Shown: positions 9,703 through 18,230 of the stretch, one piece after another
Layout: the number at the start of each line of letters is the position of its first letter
Position numbering within the stretch: position 1 is the first letter of the stretch
Assembly (NCBI RefSeq): GCF_014202575.1
Contig: NZ_JACHHB010000010.1
Location: 62,001-126,000, forward strand
Direction: 5' to 3'
DNA from: Texcoconibacillus texcoconensis
GTDB taxonomy: Bacteria; Bacillota; Bacilli; Bacillales; Salisediminibacteriaceae
Length of the DNA: 64,000 nucleotides
Position numbers and translations under genes: made by a program
Notes under the pieces: model-generated
What the model was told of the DNA's origin: nothing
Databases searched by the model: none
What the model saw: the letters and a program-made list of their open reading frames with translations, nothing else

Positions 9703-10021
9703 TTAACGATCCCTTTCCTTTATCCAATACGAACATTTGTAACTAACATATTATAGCTGATACGAGGAAGGTAATTCAAGTCTCGGTAAGCAATGCCAAG
9801 TCCTCAACCGATCATTTGGTGTTCTTCGCTGAATCAGACGTTTTCTTGAAATCCATGCCTAGTATAATCGATTCTTTTTAAAAAGCAAATCACACAACCT
9901 TTATACATTCACGTATATCCCAATTCCTCCCGTGGCAAACTATGGAAGGATTATTTCATTTTTCGTTCAATCACTAATCGTTAATCATCAAGATGATCCC
10001 ATATACAAAGAGGTGGATGCG
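9703..10021. other. Divergent ywiB/pbpG intergenic region
   Basis: About 320 bp between divergent genes. On the minus side there is a sigma-A promoter for ywiB. On the plus side no sigma-A promoter is convincing; B. subtilis pbpG is read by the forespore factor sigma-G, but no clear sigma-G match was found here. An open frame runs from 9932 into pbpG but lacks a ribosome site. Confidence 0.5.
9750..9779 (-). promoter_or_regulatory. Sigma-A promoter of ywiB-argS
   Basis: On the minus strand TTGAAT (9779-9774) and TATAAT (9755-9750) are 18 bp apart, about 50 bp upstream of the ywiB start. Confidence 0.6.
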
Positions 10022-12121
10022 ATGGAGGTTCTTACAAGACGCGCATATCGACGTAAAAGAAGGTTCCTTCGACGAACAATTCGTTTCGCTTTACTAGTGA
10101 CGGTACTTATTATGGCAGCAATTGCAAGTATACTCACGTATGCTTATGTACAAGAACCTCCGCCACTAACAGTTTCAGAATCGAGTGTTGTCTATTCTAG
10201 TAATGATGAAGTTATTGGAGAGTACCATCTAAACGAAAATCGGCGTTGGGTGTCCCTAGACGATATCGACGATTCAGTCATCCAAGCAACACTTGCCGTA
10301 GAAGACCGCAAATTCTTTGAACACACCGGTTTTGATATTACTGGTATTGCCCGAGCAGGCTTAACGAATGTAATGTCTGGTTCCATTACTCAAGGAGCGA
10401 GTACGATTACACAGCAATATGCTCGAAACTTATTTTTAACACATGACCAAACGTGGGTAAGAAAATGGAATGAAGCGATGTATGCATTGCGCCTAGAAAT
10501 GAATTATTCAAAAAAAGAAATTCTAGAAGGTTATTTAAACACGATTTATTACGGTAACGGAGCATATGGCATCGAAGCTGCCGCCAACGAGTATTTCGGA
10601 AAGTCAGCTAAAGATCTTTCCGTCTCAGAAGCAGCACTGTTGGTCGGCATTCCGCGCGGACCGAGTATTTATTCACCATTTATTGATGAAGAGCGCGCTA
10701 AACACAGACAACATACTGTTTTAAAAAGAATGGACGAGGAAGGGTACATTACCGAAAAAGAACGCTACGAATATCAAGAACAATCCCTTTCTTATGCACA
10801 TAGTGAGGGGGTAGAAAACGATGGTATTGCTCCCCATTTCCAAGATACTGTTTATCAGACGCTCGTCAATACGTATGGGATCGATCCAGAGAAACTACAG
10901 TCAGGAGGACTTGAAGTCCACACAACGATCGATACAGATATGCAACGTAAAGCAGAGGAATGGGTCCGTAAAGAAATCCCTGAAGATAGTCAGCTAGAGA
11001 GTGCTCTATTGGCTCTTGATCCACGAAACGGAAAAGTTCGTGCGATGGTTGGGAGCAAGGATTATCAAGAAAGTCAATTTAACCGAACGACTCAAGCGCT
11101 GCGTCAACCTGGGTCTACTTTCAAACCGATGTTATACGCAGCTGCCCTTGAAAATGGATTAAATCCTGCATCAATGTTAAAAAGTGAAGAAACAACATTT
11201 TTATACGATGAAGGGCGTGAAGACTATTCACCGGGAAATTTTGGTGATAGCTATGCAGATGACTTCATTACAATGCAACAAGCTCTAGCGGTTTCAGATA
11301 ATATTTACGCCATGAAAACGCATTTCTTCTTAGGCTTTGACACGCTTGCTGATATTGCAGAACGTTTCGGTATTTCTACACCTTTAGCTACTAACCCATC
11401 TCTTGCTTTAGGGACAGGACAAGTATCAATGATAGATATGGTGAACAGTTACAGTCCCTTCGCCAATAAAGGAAACAAACCAGAACCAATTATGATCGAA
11501 AAAGTGATCAATAGCGATGGAGAGATATTGGTGGAAAACGAACCTGAATCTAAATCAGTCATCGACGCTGATATTGCCTATGTCATGACCGATATGTTAA
11601 CAGGGATGTTTAATAACGACTTAAGTGCTGATTATGCATCAGTGACTGGTAGAAGTGTGCGTCACCTAATTGAACGACCGGTCGCTGGGAAGAGTGGTTC
11701 AACGTCGACTGACAGTTGGATGATCGGATATACACCTCAACTTCTCGGTGGTGTATGGGTTGGTTATGATGAAAAAGACAAACTTAAATATGAAGATACA
11801 CAACATGCAAAAAGAATTTGGGCGCAATTTATAGAAGATGCATTGAGCGAAGAGTTGACATTGCCATTTTCTAAACCTGACGGAATCATCGAAGTTGACA
11901 TCAACCCAGAAACAGGTCGTTTGGCAACTGAAGACTGCCCAGTCCAACACACGACTGCATTCATTGAAGGAACCGAACCTTCTATCTATTGCACAAAACA
12001 TCTTGGAGATAAAGATGAAGAGGAGCAAGACAATTATCGCCAAGAAAAACGCGACCGTGAAAAACATAAAAAAGAACGGTTTATGGACAAATTAAAGAAA
12101 TGGTTTGAAGGATCATCTTGA
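10022..12121 (+). CDS. pbpG: Class A penicillin-binding protein (PbpG-like)
   Basis: Bifunctional murein synthase of 699 residues, anchored by one N-terminal helix (about 20-42) after a basic cytoplasmic tail. The glycosyltransferase domain has the catalytic motif VEDRKFFEHTGFD and ITQQYARNLFLT. The transpeptidase domain has the SxxK nucleophile in RQPGSTFKPMLYA, SDN in AVSDNIYAM, and KSGSTSTDSW as the KTG-type motif (here KSG). A charged Lys/Glu-rich tail ends the protein. ATG 10022 is preferred over an upstream in-frame GTG because it has AGAGGTGG upstream. The position after ywiB-argS and before ywhD matches pbpG (ywhE), which acts in spore peptidoglycan synthesis in B. subtilis. Beta-lactam target in principle. 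Confidence 0.9.
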   Translation: MEVLTRRAYRRKRRFLRRTIRFALLVTVLIMAAIASILTYAYVQEPPPLTVSESSVVYSSNDEVIGEYHLNENRRWVSLDDIDDSVIQATLAVEDRKFFEHTGFDITGIARAGLTNVMSGSITQGASTITQQYARNLFLTHDQTWVRKWNEAMYALRLEMNYSKKEILEGYLNTIYYGNGAYGIEAAANEYFGKSAKDLSVSEAALLVGIPRGPSIYSPFIDEERAKHRQHTVLKRMDEEGYITEKERYEYQEQSLSYAHSEGVENDGIAPHFQDTVYQTLVNTYGIDPEKLQSGGLEVHTTIDTDMQRKAEEWVRKEIPEDSQLESALLALDPRNGKVRAMVGSKDYQESQFNRTTQALRQPGSTFKPMLYAAALENGLNPASMLKSEETTFLYDEGREDYSPGNFGDSYADDFITMQQALAVSDNIYAMKTHFFLGFDTLADIAERFGISTPLATNPSLALGTGQVSMIDMVNSYSPFANKGNKPEPIMIEKVINSDGEILVENEPESKSVIDADIAYVMTDMLTGMFNNDLSADYASVTGRSVRHLIERPVAGKSGSTSTDSWMIGYTPQLLGGVWVGYDEKDKLKYEDTQHAKRIWAQFIEDALSEELTLPFSKPDGIIEVDINPETGRLATEDCPVQHTTAFIEGTEPSIYCTKHLGDKDEEEQDNYRQEKRDREKHKKERFMDKLKKWFEGSS

Positions 12122-12211
12122 TATGATTTTGATGATCGCAAAGCGTTTCTGAATGAGTGGGACGTTAAACAAAAGGTACGTGTTCAGTTATCGGGGTGAA
12201 AACACCGTATT

Positions 12212-12250
12212 TAGGGATGCAAATCGCATTGCGTTTAGCATCCCTATTTT
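12212..12250 (+). terminator. Terminator after pbpG
   Basis: TAGGGATGC (12212-12220) pairs with GCATCCCTA (12238-12246) followed by TTTT; it lies about 90 bp after the pbpG stop. Confidence 0.7.
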
Positions 12251-12286
12251 CATTGGTGTGTCAGTGGTTAAGTGGTTTAACTTGTG

Positions 12287-12414
12287 CGAACACCGGTTCC
12301 GCTATTTCGCAAAAAAGATTCATTTTCTGGGGTAGAACGGACATGTATTCCGTTATTGGCGTTAAAGCAGTCTATTTTTAATTAAATTTCATGAAATAGC
12401 GGAGCTCATGTCCG
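12287..12414. repeat. Truncated copy of the 179-bp four-arm palindromic element
   Basis: Three of the four 21-bp arms are present: CGAACACCGGTTCCGCTATTT at 12287, CGGACATGTATTCCGTTATT at 12338, and the inverted arm AAATAGCGGAGCTCATGTCCG (21 bases, given here by its ends at 12394 and 12414). Offsets 0, 51 and 107 are identical to those of the complete copies at 31182 and 56115. The fourth arm, expected at about 12445-12465, is absent; that place is occupied by the ywhD terminator. Non-coding. Confidence 0.8.
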
Positions 12415-12435
12415 CATTTCTCGCGTCTTTAAACT

Positions 12436-12472
12436 AAAGAAAACCAACCGCAAGTTACATACACGGTTGGTT
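12436..12472 (-). terminator. Terminator of ywhD
   Basis: AACCAACCG (12442-12450) and CGGTTGGTT (12464-12472) form the stem; on the minus strand it is followed by TTCTTT. It lies 36 bp beyond the ywhD stop. Confidence 0.8.
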
Positions 12473-12507
12473 CCTCTAAATTATGCGTCTGTGGATGGCC
12501 CATTGAT

Positions 12508-13029
12508 TTACAATGCGTATTTTAGTTCTTGTTCAGAACGTTCCCACATTTTCTCATCAAATGTTTGTAAGTATTCTTTAAGCACGCCTTTTGATTTTTC
12601 ATCCATTTTATCAACGATGATACGACGCTTTAGCGATTTGTCCATGTTATTCACATGTTCAGGAAGACTCTTATATCCTCTTCGGCGCTCTCGATTAACA
12701 GTCATTTCACAAGCAGCAACGCCAGCATAATATGGGCCTTCTTCTTTGTGATCAATCGTTACCCATACGAGCCAATACAGCTTTCCTTCTGGTGCTTCTT
12801 CTTTTGTCGGTAAAAATTTAATCCCTTTTTCTACAGAACTACGAGCGTGGAGAGCACCCATATCAACGAATGCTTCCTCTTCCTCAGGATCAATGAAAAC
12901 AGGTGAAATGTTATTTAAGTTTAGAACACCTGTACCATAACCCCCATGACCATCTGTTGAGTCTGAACTAAGAATGTTAAAGCCTTGCCCTTTCTTTTTC
13001 CCTTTTGATTTATCATCGAAGAGATCCAT
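12508..13029 (-). CDS. ywhD: YwhD family protein
   Basis: A 173-residue soluble protein of the YwhD family, function unknown. It is recognised by the charged N-terminus MDLFDDKSKGKKKGQGFNIL, the central segment FVDMGALHARSSVEKGIKF, and YWLVWVTIDHKEEGPYYAG. ATG start with AGGTAGGG upstream. It is convergent with pbpG and lies in the conserved pbpG-ywhD neighbourhood of B. subtilis. Monocistronic, with its own terminator. Confidence 0.9.
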   Translation of the reverse strand: MDLFDDKSKGKKKGQGFNILSSDSTDGHGGYGTGVLNLNNISPVFIDPEEEEAFVDMGALHARSSVEKGIKFLPTKEEAPEGKLYWLVWVTIDHKEEGPYYAGVAACEMTVNRERRRGYKSLPEHVNNMDKSLKRRIIVDKMDEKSKGVLKEYLQTFDEKMWERSEQELKYAL

Positions 13030-13230
13030 GACTTATCCCTACCTTTTTTTGTTTCTTACAGTGTATCATACTCCTTTTTCACCATGCACATGTTATCAAT
13101 GAGTTGATCCTTTTTACAAATGGTCTATCCCCCCATCAAGCAGGCGATTTACACAACTATGGAGGAATTGTTGTTTTGGTTGTAGAATTGGAAGTTGTTC
13201 GAGATTTTATGTTAAAAGGAGACGATTGTA

Positions 13231-13416
13231 ATGCCAATTGTAACGGTAAAAATGTTAGAAGGTCGAACGGATGAGCAAAAAAAGCAACTCGTTGAGAAAG
13301 TCACTGACGCAGTAACAGAAACTACGGGCGCTTCTGCTGAGAGAGTTTCTGTTGTCATCGAGGAAATGGATAAATCCAATTTTGGTATTGCAGGAAAACG
13401 CGTAAGCGACCAATAA
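13231..13416 (+). CDS. ywhB: 4-oxalocrotonate tautomerase family protein (YwhB-like)
   Basis: A 61-residue tautomerase-superfamily subunit. After removal of Met the N-terminal proline (PIVTVKMLEGRT) is the catalytic base. The rest (DEQKKQLVEKVTDAVTETTG, then VSVVIEEMDKSNFGIAG) fits the hexamer-forming 4-OT fold. AAAGGAG precedes the ATG. It is located between ywhD and ywgA as in B. subtilis. The physiological substrate is unknown. Ends at a strong bidirectional terminator. Confidence 0.9.
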   Translation: MPIVTVKMLEGRTDEQKKQLVEKVTDAVTETTGASAERVSVVIEEMDKSNFGIAGKRVSDQ

Positions 13417-13450
13417 GTTGAAAACTAAACATCAGCAAAAATAAAACAAA

Positions 13451-13494
13451 CCTCGAATTGGAAGAGGGACGTATCCTTCCAACTCGAGGCTTTT
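13451..13494 (+). terminator. Bidirectional terminator between ywhB-like gene and ywgA
   Basis: CCTCGAATTGGAAG pairs with CTTCCAACTCGAGG (one mismatch), flanked by AAAACAAA on the left and CTTTT on the right, so it can serve the convergent genes on both sides. Confidence 0.85.
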
Positions 13495-13512
13495 CATCGT
13501 GATTCCAGGAAA

Positions 13513-14022
13513 CTAAGCACCTTTGTTGCCCGTGCGAATTTCTTCAATGAAATCATAAGCGCGTTCGACGTCTTCATCTGTATAATTTTGTTTCCGTTTC
13601 AATGTGAAGACTTTTTCTTTCACTTCCGCTTTCGATAACTCCTCAAAATACAACACCGTTGACACAAGCTCTAAAAACTTCGCCGATTGTTCATTTAACG
13701 TTTCGATCAATTCCTGGTGTTTTGGTCTTTCATACGGGGCCATACTTAAAAACTTGTCCCCTTCTTCTGATAACGAATAACGATATTGAATATAATTGCT
13801 TTTTGCTTCCTGCTGTTCATGTAAAAAACCTAAGTTACACATCTCTTCAATACGTAAAGTCAATTCTTCCGAATAGGGGCCGTAAATATGAAATTGATAC
13901 CGTTCATAAATCGGTAAATTCATCTTTTTTGCAATGTAGACGAGTTTTTGTAACTTTTTACGACCTACAACTTCACCGGCTTGTCTAATCAGCGTCAAAA
14001 GCTTGGCATGATCCTGTAACAA
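13513..14022 (-). CDS. ywgA: YwgA family protein
   Basis: A 169-residue protein of the YwgA family. Its N-terminal GRKKLQKLVYIAKKM and HIYGPYSEEL segments resemble the Panacea/SocA-like fold seen in antitoxins and regulators; this similarity is by eye only. Start is TTG 14022 with AGGAGGG 8 bp upstream, only 3 bp after the stop of the HD-domain gene, so the two are translationally coupled. Same pair (ywfO-ywgA) as in B. subtilis. Function unknown. Confidence 0.85.
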   Translation of the reverse strand: MLQDHAKLLTLIRQAGEVVGRKKLQKLVYIAKKMNLPIYERYQFHIYGPYSEELTLRIEEMCNLGFLHEQQEAKSNYIQYRYSLSEEGDKFLSMAPYERPKHQELIETLNEQSAKFLELVSTVLYFEELSKAEVKEKVFTLKRKQNYTDEDVERAYDFIEEIRTGNKGA

Positions 14023-14025
14023 CGC

Positions 14026-15330
14026 CTATCCCTCCTGACTCATTAATAAAGTTAAAATCTTCTTTTTCGTATCCGCATGCGTGCGGTCATCTTCCAATAA
14101 GTCGAGCGGAAAATATAATTTATGGTCCGTTCGCTTTTTTCCAGATATCGCTTCAACGACATCAGATTCTCTCGAAAGCTCCCGGAATTCACCACCTGGC
14201 ATTAACAGATGAATCGGTAAACGTTCCTCTTCCTCACCTGGACGGTAAAAATCATACGGCAAGTCCGAAGAGGAGTCGATAATGAAATAATACTCTGGGT
14301 CAATTTCTGCTTGTACAAATAAATCTCGCAACTCAAGCCAATGATTCATTTGTGTACTCGGGTCACATTCCACATATTTAAACAAGCGACGGTCTAGGAA
14401 ACGTTGACACAAATCGCTTAGAATCGGGTCTGTTTCTTCCTGCCAAATTTGGAAGTAAAACATAATCACTGATTCATCTAACTTTAAATAATCTGACAAT
14501 GTCATCGAACCATGAAACAAAGAGTAGAAATGCTTTGGTTCATCTTGAAATTGATAGCCGTCGTGATAAAGTTTTTTTGCACGGTGTAAAATCCGGCTTA
14601 AAATCACTTCTGCACTACGGGTAACAGGGTGAAAGTACACTTGCCAGTACATTTGATATCGGCTCATAATATAGTCTTCTACTGCATGCATACCACTTAA
14701 TTTAATCACAGCTTGGTCTTCTGTCGGACGCATGACACGGAGGATTCTCTCCATATCAAAATGACCGTAGCTAACCCCCGTATAAAATGCATCTCGTTGT
14801 AAATAGTCCATTCTATCAGCATCGATCTGACTTGAAATCAGACTAACGACGAGTTTATTCGGATACGTCTTGTCAATCACATCAGCGACGTCTTGTGCAA
14901 ACTGATCATCGACACCCGCAAGAACGCGATGGATTTCCGTATCACCTAGAATGATTTGCCGGGTCCAAGCTTCATGATCCATATGAAAAACTTTTTCAAA
15001 GGAATGAGAAAACGGTCCATGCCCAACATCATGAAGTAATGCCGAAGCAAGGCAAATCAGTCGTTCACGAGCATCCCATGTATCCGATTCTTCGAAGTTA
15101 TCCAACATCCGACGCATAATTTCATAAACACCTAGTGAGTGATTGAAACGCGTATGTTCTGCACCATGGAATGTCAAATACGTCGTACCGAGTTGCCGAA
15201 TACGGCGCAGGCGTTGAAACTCTCTCGTTCCTACTAAAGCCCAAATCAACTCGTCCCGTACGTGGATATACCGGTGCACCGGATCTTTAAATACTTTTTC
15301 TTCAGGTAACTTACCGTAGCATCCAACCAT
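14026..15330 (-). CDS. ywfO: HD-domain phosphohydrolase (YwfO family)
   Basis: A 434-residue HD-superfamily metal-dependent phosphohydrolase. Metal ligands are visible in EHTRFNHSLGVYEI (His), ALLHDVGHGPFSHSFE (His-Asp) and SSQIDADRMDYLQRDAFYTG (Asp). This pattern is shared with dGTPase-like enzymes such as B. subtilis YwfO, a reported nucleoside triphosphate hydrolase. The ATG at 15330 (MVGCYGKLPEEKVFKDP) fits the family start, with GGAAGGAG 13 bp upstream, a slightly long spacing; the open frame extends upstream to a TTG without a ribosome site. First gene of the ywfO-ywgA pair. Confidence 0.88.
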   Translation of the reverse strand: MVGCYGKLPEEKVFKDPVHRYIHVRDELIWALVGTREFQRLRRIRQLGTTYLTFHGAEHTRFNHSLGVYEIMRRMLDNFEESDTWDARERLICLASALLHDVGHGPFSHSFEKVFHMDHEAWTRQIILGDTEIHRVLAGVDDQFAQDVADVIDKTYPNKLVVSLISSQIDADRMDYLQRDAFYTGVSYGHFDMERILRVMRPTEDQAVIKLSGMHAVEDYIMSRYQMYWQVYFHPVTRSAEVILSRILHRAKKLYHDGYQFQDEPKHFYSLFHGSMTLSDYLKLDESVIMFYFQIWQEETDPILSDLCQRFLDRRLFKYVECDPSTQMNHWLELRDLFVQAEIDPEYYFIIDSSSDLPYDFYRPGEEEERLPIHLLMPGGEFRELSRESDVVEAISGKKRTDHKLYFPLDLLEDDRTHADTKKKILTLLMSQEG

Positions 15331-15504
15331 CGACCGTCTTGTACTCCTTCCCTTCAACAAAATAAACGTAACGTACGACAACTAATATATCTATTATACA
15401 AAAAATGACTTCCGTTGACATGAATGTTTTTTATTTCTTTATTTCCTGATTTGAAAAAGGCACTTCCAACCGCTTCTGACAACGAAAAAAATTTTATTTC
15501 CAAT

Positions 15505-15586
15505 AAAAAAAGACACCCTTGCTTGGTAACGACCATCTTAAATCATAACTTAACTCAAGTCGAAATAAGACGAGCAAAGGGTATCT
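15505..15586 (-). terminator. Terminator of the DUF1450 gene
   Basis: AGACACCCTTGCT (15511-15523) and AGCAAAGGGTATCT (about 15573-15586) form a stem around a 49-nt loop; on the minus strand it is followed by seven T. It begins 17 bp after the stop. Confidence 0.65.
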
Positions 15587-15602
15587 TCGTTAGCCACAAA
15601 TG

Positions 15603-15824
15603 TCATTTCATTCGCTTCTCTACTTTTGGAATGAGTTGATCTTCATCAGGAGCCGTTACAGGGCGATCGTTGACAAAAACAAATGCCTTTTTCCGTCCTG
15701 GTCCACAGTAAGATTGACATCCAATATGAATATCCGCTTCAGGATCAAGTTTCTTTAAGCGGGGAAGCAATGTCTTTATATTTGTGGCTTGACAATCATC
15801 ACAAACACGAAATTCGTTTGCCAT
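15603..15824 (-). CDS. DUF1450 (YuzB-like) protein
   Basis: A 73-residue protein of the DUF1450 family with conserved cysteines: CDDCQATN near the N-terminus and [22 protein letters not shown] in the middle, which suggests a metal- or thiol-dependent role. ATG 15824 ([11 protein letters not shown]) is favoured because GGTG lies 6 bp before it; an in-frame GTG 12 bp upstream is possible. It is divergent from lipL. Function unknown. Confidence 0.85.
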   Translation of the reverse strand: MANEFRVCDDCQATNIKTLLPRLKKLDPEADIHIGCQSYCGPGRKKAFVFVNDRPVTAPDEDQLIPKVEKRMK

Positions 15825-15943
15825 GTGAATCACCACTCATTTATGTTTTTATTCTTCTTTTTGTTCGAAAAGATCATCGCTTATTGTACACTTAAACTAT
15901 ACTTCGATGCAATGTTTACAATCGGCAATACAAGAAGAAATTG

Positions 15944-15952
15944 TGCTATAAT
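15944..15952 (+). promoter_or_regulatory. Extended -10 promoter of lipL
   Basis: TGCTATAAT is a perfect extended -10 element 34 bp upstream of the lipL ATG. A -35 element is poor, as usual for extended -10 promoters. Confidence 0.6.
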
Positions 15953-15985
15953 TGAGGTCGCGAATTTAATGAAGGAGTTACGCTC

Positions 15986-16819
15986 ATGAACAAATTAAAT
16001 ACAGATTTACTTAAAAAATATGAGTGGGCGATTTATGACCAATCGACAGTTGGACTTATGATGAATGCTCTCGATTCGTTTGCAACCGATGATACGCTCT
16101 GTCAAACTGCCGGCGAACATGGACAGTTAGCGATTGCACGAACTTGGGTTCATGATCGAACGGTCGTCCTCGGTATTCAAGATAGCCGACTGCCTTACCT
16201 AGAAAAAGGGGTTCAGCTTCTTCGCCAAGCTGGTTATAACGTGATTGTAAGAAACTCTGGCGGGCTAGCTGTTGTGCTTGACCCTGGCGTTTTAAATGTT
16301 TCACTTATTTTCCCTGATGATAAGCGAATTGGCATCGATGAAGGTTATGAAGCGATGGTTGAGTTTACGAAACAACTTCTTTCCCCTTATACTGATGCGA
16401 TTAAGGATGGGGAAATTACGGAATCTTACTGTCCTGGTCGTTATGATTTAAGCATTCATGGACGGAAATTTGCAGGGATCTCCCAACGGCGCTTACGCGG
16501 AGGGATTGCTGTGCAAATTTATTTAAGTGTGACAGGCAGTGGTTCCGAACGAGCAGAACTTATCCGGAAATTTTATAATGAAGCAAAGCGTGATGTGAAT
16601 ACGACGATCGATTACCCGACCATCGTTCCTGAAAAAATGGCGTCACTAACCGAGTGTACTGGCTATTCACTAGACGTAGCAACATTAACGAATGACGTTC
16701 TTAAGACCCTTCACCAATACGGAAAAGGGCTAAGGGCCTTTGAACTGAGCGGTACAGATTCAGAACGGTTACAAGTGAACCGTGCTAAAATTGAAAAACG
16801 TAATGATAAGTTTTTTTAA
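15986..16819 (+). CDS. lipL: Octanoyl-[GcvH]:protein N-octanoyltransferase
   Basis: LipL transfers the octanoyl (or lipoyl) group from GcvH to E2 subunits in the Gram-positive lipoylation pathway. The 277-residue protein shows the biotin/lipoate ligase fold, RNSGGLAVVLDPGVLNVSL, and the catalytic cysteine in ESYCPGRYDLSIHGRKFAG (near residue 151), which separates LipL from LplA and LipM. AAGGAG lies 10 bp before the ATG. Same position as ywfL, next to pta in B. subtilis. Terminated by a bidirectional hairpin shared with pta. Confidence 0.93.
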   Translation: MNKLNTDLLKKYEWAIYDQSTVGLMMNALDSFATDDTLCQTAGEHGQLAIARTWVHDRTVVLGIQDSRLPYLEKGVQLLRQAGYNVIVRNSGGLAVVLDPGVLNVSLIFPDDKRIGIDEGYEAMVEFTKQLLSPYTDAIKDGEITESYCPGRYDLSIHGRKFAGISQRRLRGGIAVQIYLSVTGSGSERAELIRKFYNEAKRDVNTTIDYPTIVPEKMASLTECTGYSLDVATLTNDVLKTLHQYGKGLRAFELSGTDSERLQVNRAKIEKRNDKFF

Positions 16820-16828
16820 CCATACAAA

Positions 16829-16857
16829 AGAGGCTGCAGATTGCAGCCTCTTTTTTT
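16829..16857 (+). terminator. Bidirectional terminator between lipL and pta
   Basis: AGAGGCTGCA and TGCAGCCTCT form a perfect stem with a 2-3 nt loop followed by T7 on the plus strand. pta converges from the other side. Confidence 0.9.
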
Positions 16858-16862
16858 CGTCG

Positions 16863-17840
16863 TTATTTATTCAACCCTTGCATTGCTGTAATAATCGCAA
16901 GCTTGTATACATCTTCAACGTTACAGCCACGGGAGAGATCGTTCACTGGCTGGTTTAGACCTTGAAGAATTGGTCCAATCGCTTCGTATTCACCAAGACG
17001 TTGAGCAATCTTATAGCCAATATTTCCTGCTTCTAGGCTTGGGAAAATAAATACATTTGCCTCACCATTTAGAGGGGAGTCTGGCGCTTTTTTCTTAGCA
17101 ACAGATGGAACAAATGCCGCGTCAAATTGGAATTCACCGTCAATGTTCAATTCTGGGTCTTTTTGTTTTGCGATATCTGTTGCCTCAATGACTTTGTCTG
17201 TCTCAGGCGACTTTGCAGAGCCTTTTGTCGAGAAGCTAAGCATCGCAACTTTTGGATCAATATCGAATACTTCTGCTGTCTTTGCTGCTTCAACTGCTGT
17301 CTCTGCTAAATCGTTTGCCTCTGGTGCAATGTTGATCGCACAGTCACCAAAGATATAACGCTCTTCACCTTTAACCATGACAAATACACCAGACGTTTTT
17401 GACACGCCTTCTTTTGTTTTAATAATTTGTAAAGCTGGGCGTACTGTATCGCCTGTAGAATGAGCAGCACCACTTACAAGACCACTAGCAATACCTTGGT
17501 AAACGAGCATTGTACCGAAATAGTTCGGTTGTAAAAGGATTTCTCGCGCATCTTCTTCAGTAGCTTTTCCTTTTCTTCGTTCAACAAAGCCTGTAACGAG
17601 TTCTTCGAAACGGTCATAATTGCTTGGATCATAAATGGTTACACCTTCGAGTGAAACATTAAGTTCAGATGCTTTCTTTTCGAGCTCTGAGGTTTCACCA
17701 ACAAGAATTGGCTGTAAAATTCCGTCTTGTGCTAAGCGGCTTGTCGCTTCTAAAATTCGCTCGTCCTTTCCTTCTGGAAATACGATCGCTGGTTGTTCTG
17801 CTTTTACTTTCGCTGCGATAGGTTGAAAAAGATCACTCAC
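16863..17840 (-). CDS. pta: Phosphate acetyltransferase
   Basis: Interconverts acetyl-CoA and acetyl phosphate in overflow metabolism. The 325-residue length is that of the short, single-domain Pta of Bacillus. Visible signatures: VFPEGKDERILEATSRLAQDG, SGLVSGAAHSTGDTVRPALQ, MLSFSTKGSAKSPETDKV, and NVFIFPSLEAGNIGYKIAQR. The start is GTG 17840 with GAGGAGG upstream. Monocistronic between lipL and the PaaG-like crotonase. Catabolite control is likely from the family, but no cre site was verified here. Confidence 0.95.
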   Translation of the reverse strand: MSDLFQPIAAKVKAEQPAIVFPEGKDERILEATSRLAQDGILQPILVGETSELEKKASELNVSLEGVTIYDPSNYDRFEELVTGFVERRKGKATEEDAREILLQPNYFGTMLVYQGIASGLVSGAAHSTGDTVRPALQIIKTKEGVSKTSGVFVMVKGEERYIFGDCAINIAPEANDLAETAVEAAKTAEVFDIDPKVAMLSFSTKGSAKSPETDKVIEATDIAKQKDPELNIDGEFQFDAAFVPSVAKKKAPDSPLNGEANVFIFPSLEAGNIGYKIAQRLGEYEAIGPILQGLNQPVNDLSRGCNVEDVYKLAIITAMQGLNK

Positions 17841-18230
17841 AACAATTCCTCCTCATTCATCGGATTTTCTTTCCTCATTTTATACCCATTGTCCTCTGTT
17901 AGCAATCTCAAATATGTTGTATGTACGCATAACAACGTTTATGTATAGTTGCATCTCCGATGAGATTTTAACATCCACGATTTAGGGTACCCTTTGTCTA
18001 TTTAGAAATCAAGACCCGATACTCAAATAGAGTGCGAATGATTCTGAATATTCAAACAACAACACCTGTTTTCGTTGCTTTTTGGTCGTTTTACTCACTC
18101 ATACAAAGGGAATAGAATACAGAAGTGATCATCGATGGTCTTTTACAAACATGAAACTCACCCTTAAGAACAAATTTTTCGTTTTTCTTCAAAGTCCAAT
18201 CGTATTTAGGAAGACGAAAGGATGAATTCC
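17841..18230. other. Divergent intergenic region pta / crotonase
   Basis: About 390 bp with no convincing gene, RNA or repeat. An open frame on the minus strand (18091-18357) overlaps the crotonase gene and has no family features, so it is not called. It contains AT-rich stretches suitable for promoters on both sides. Confidence 0.4.

Noticed and set aside
9932-10021. Extended N-terminus of pbpG from a GTG at 9932
   Set aside because: No ribosome site before it, whereas ATG 10022 has AGAGGTGG and begins the usual basic tail before the membrane helix.
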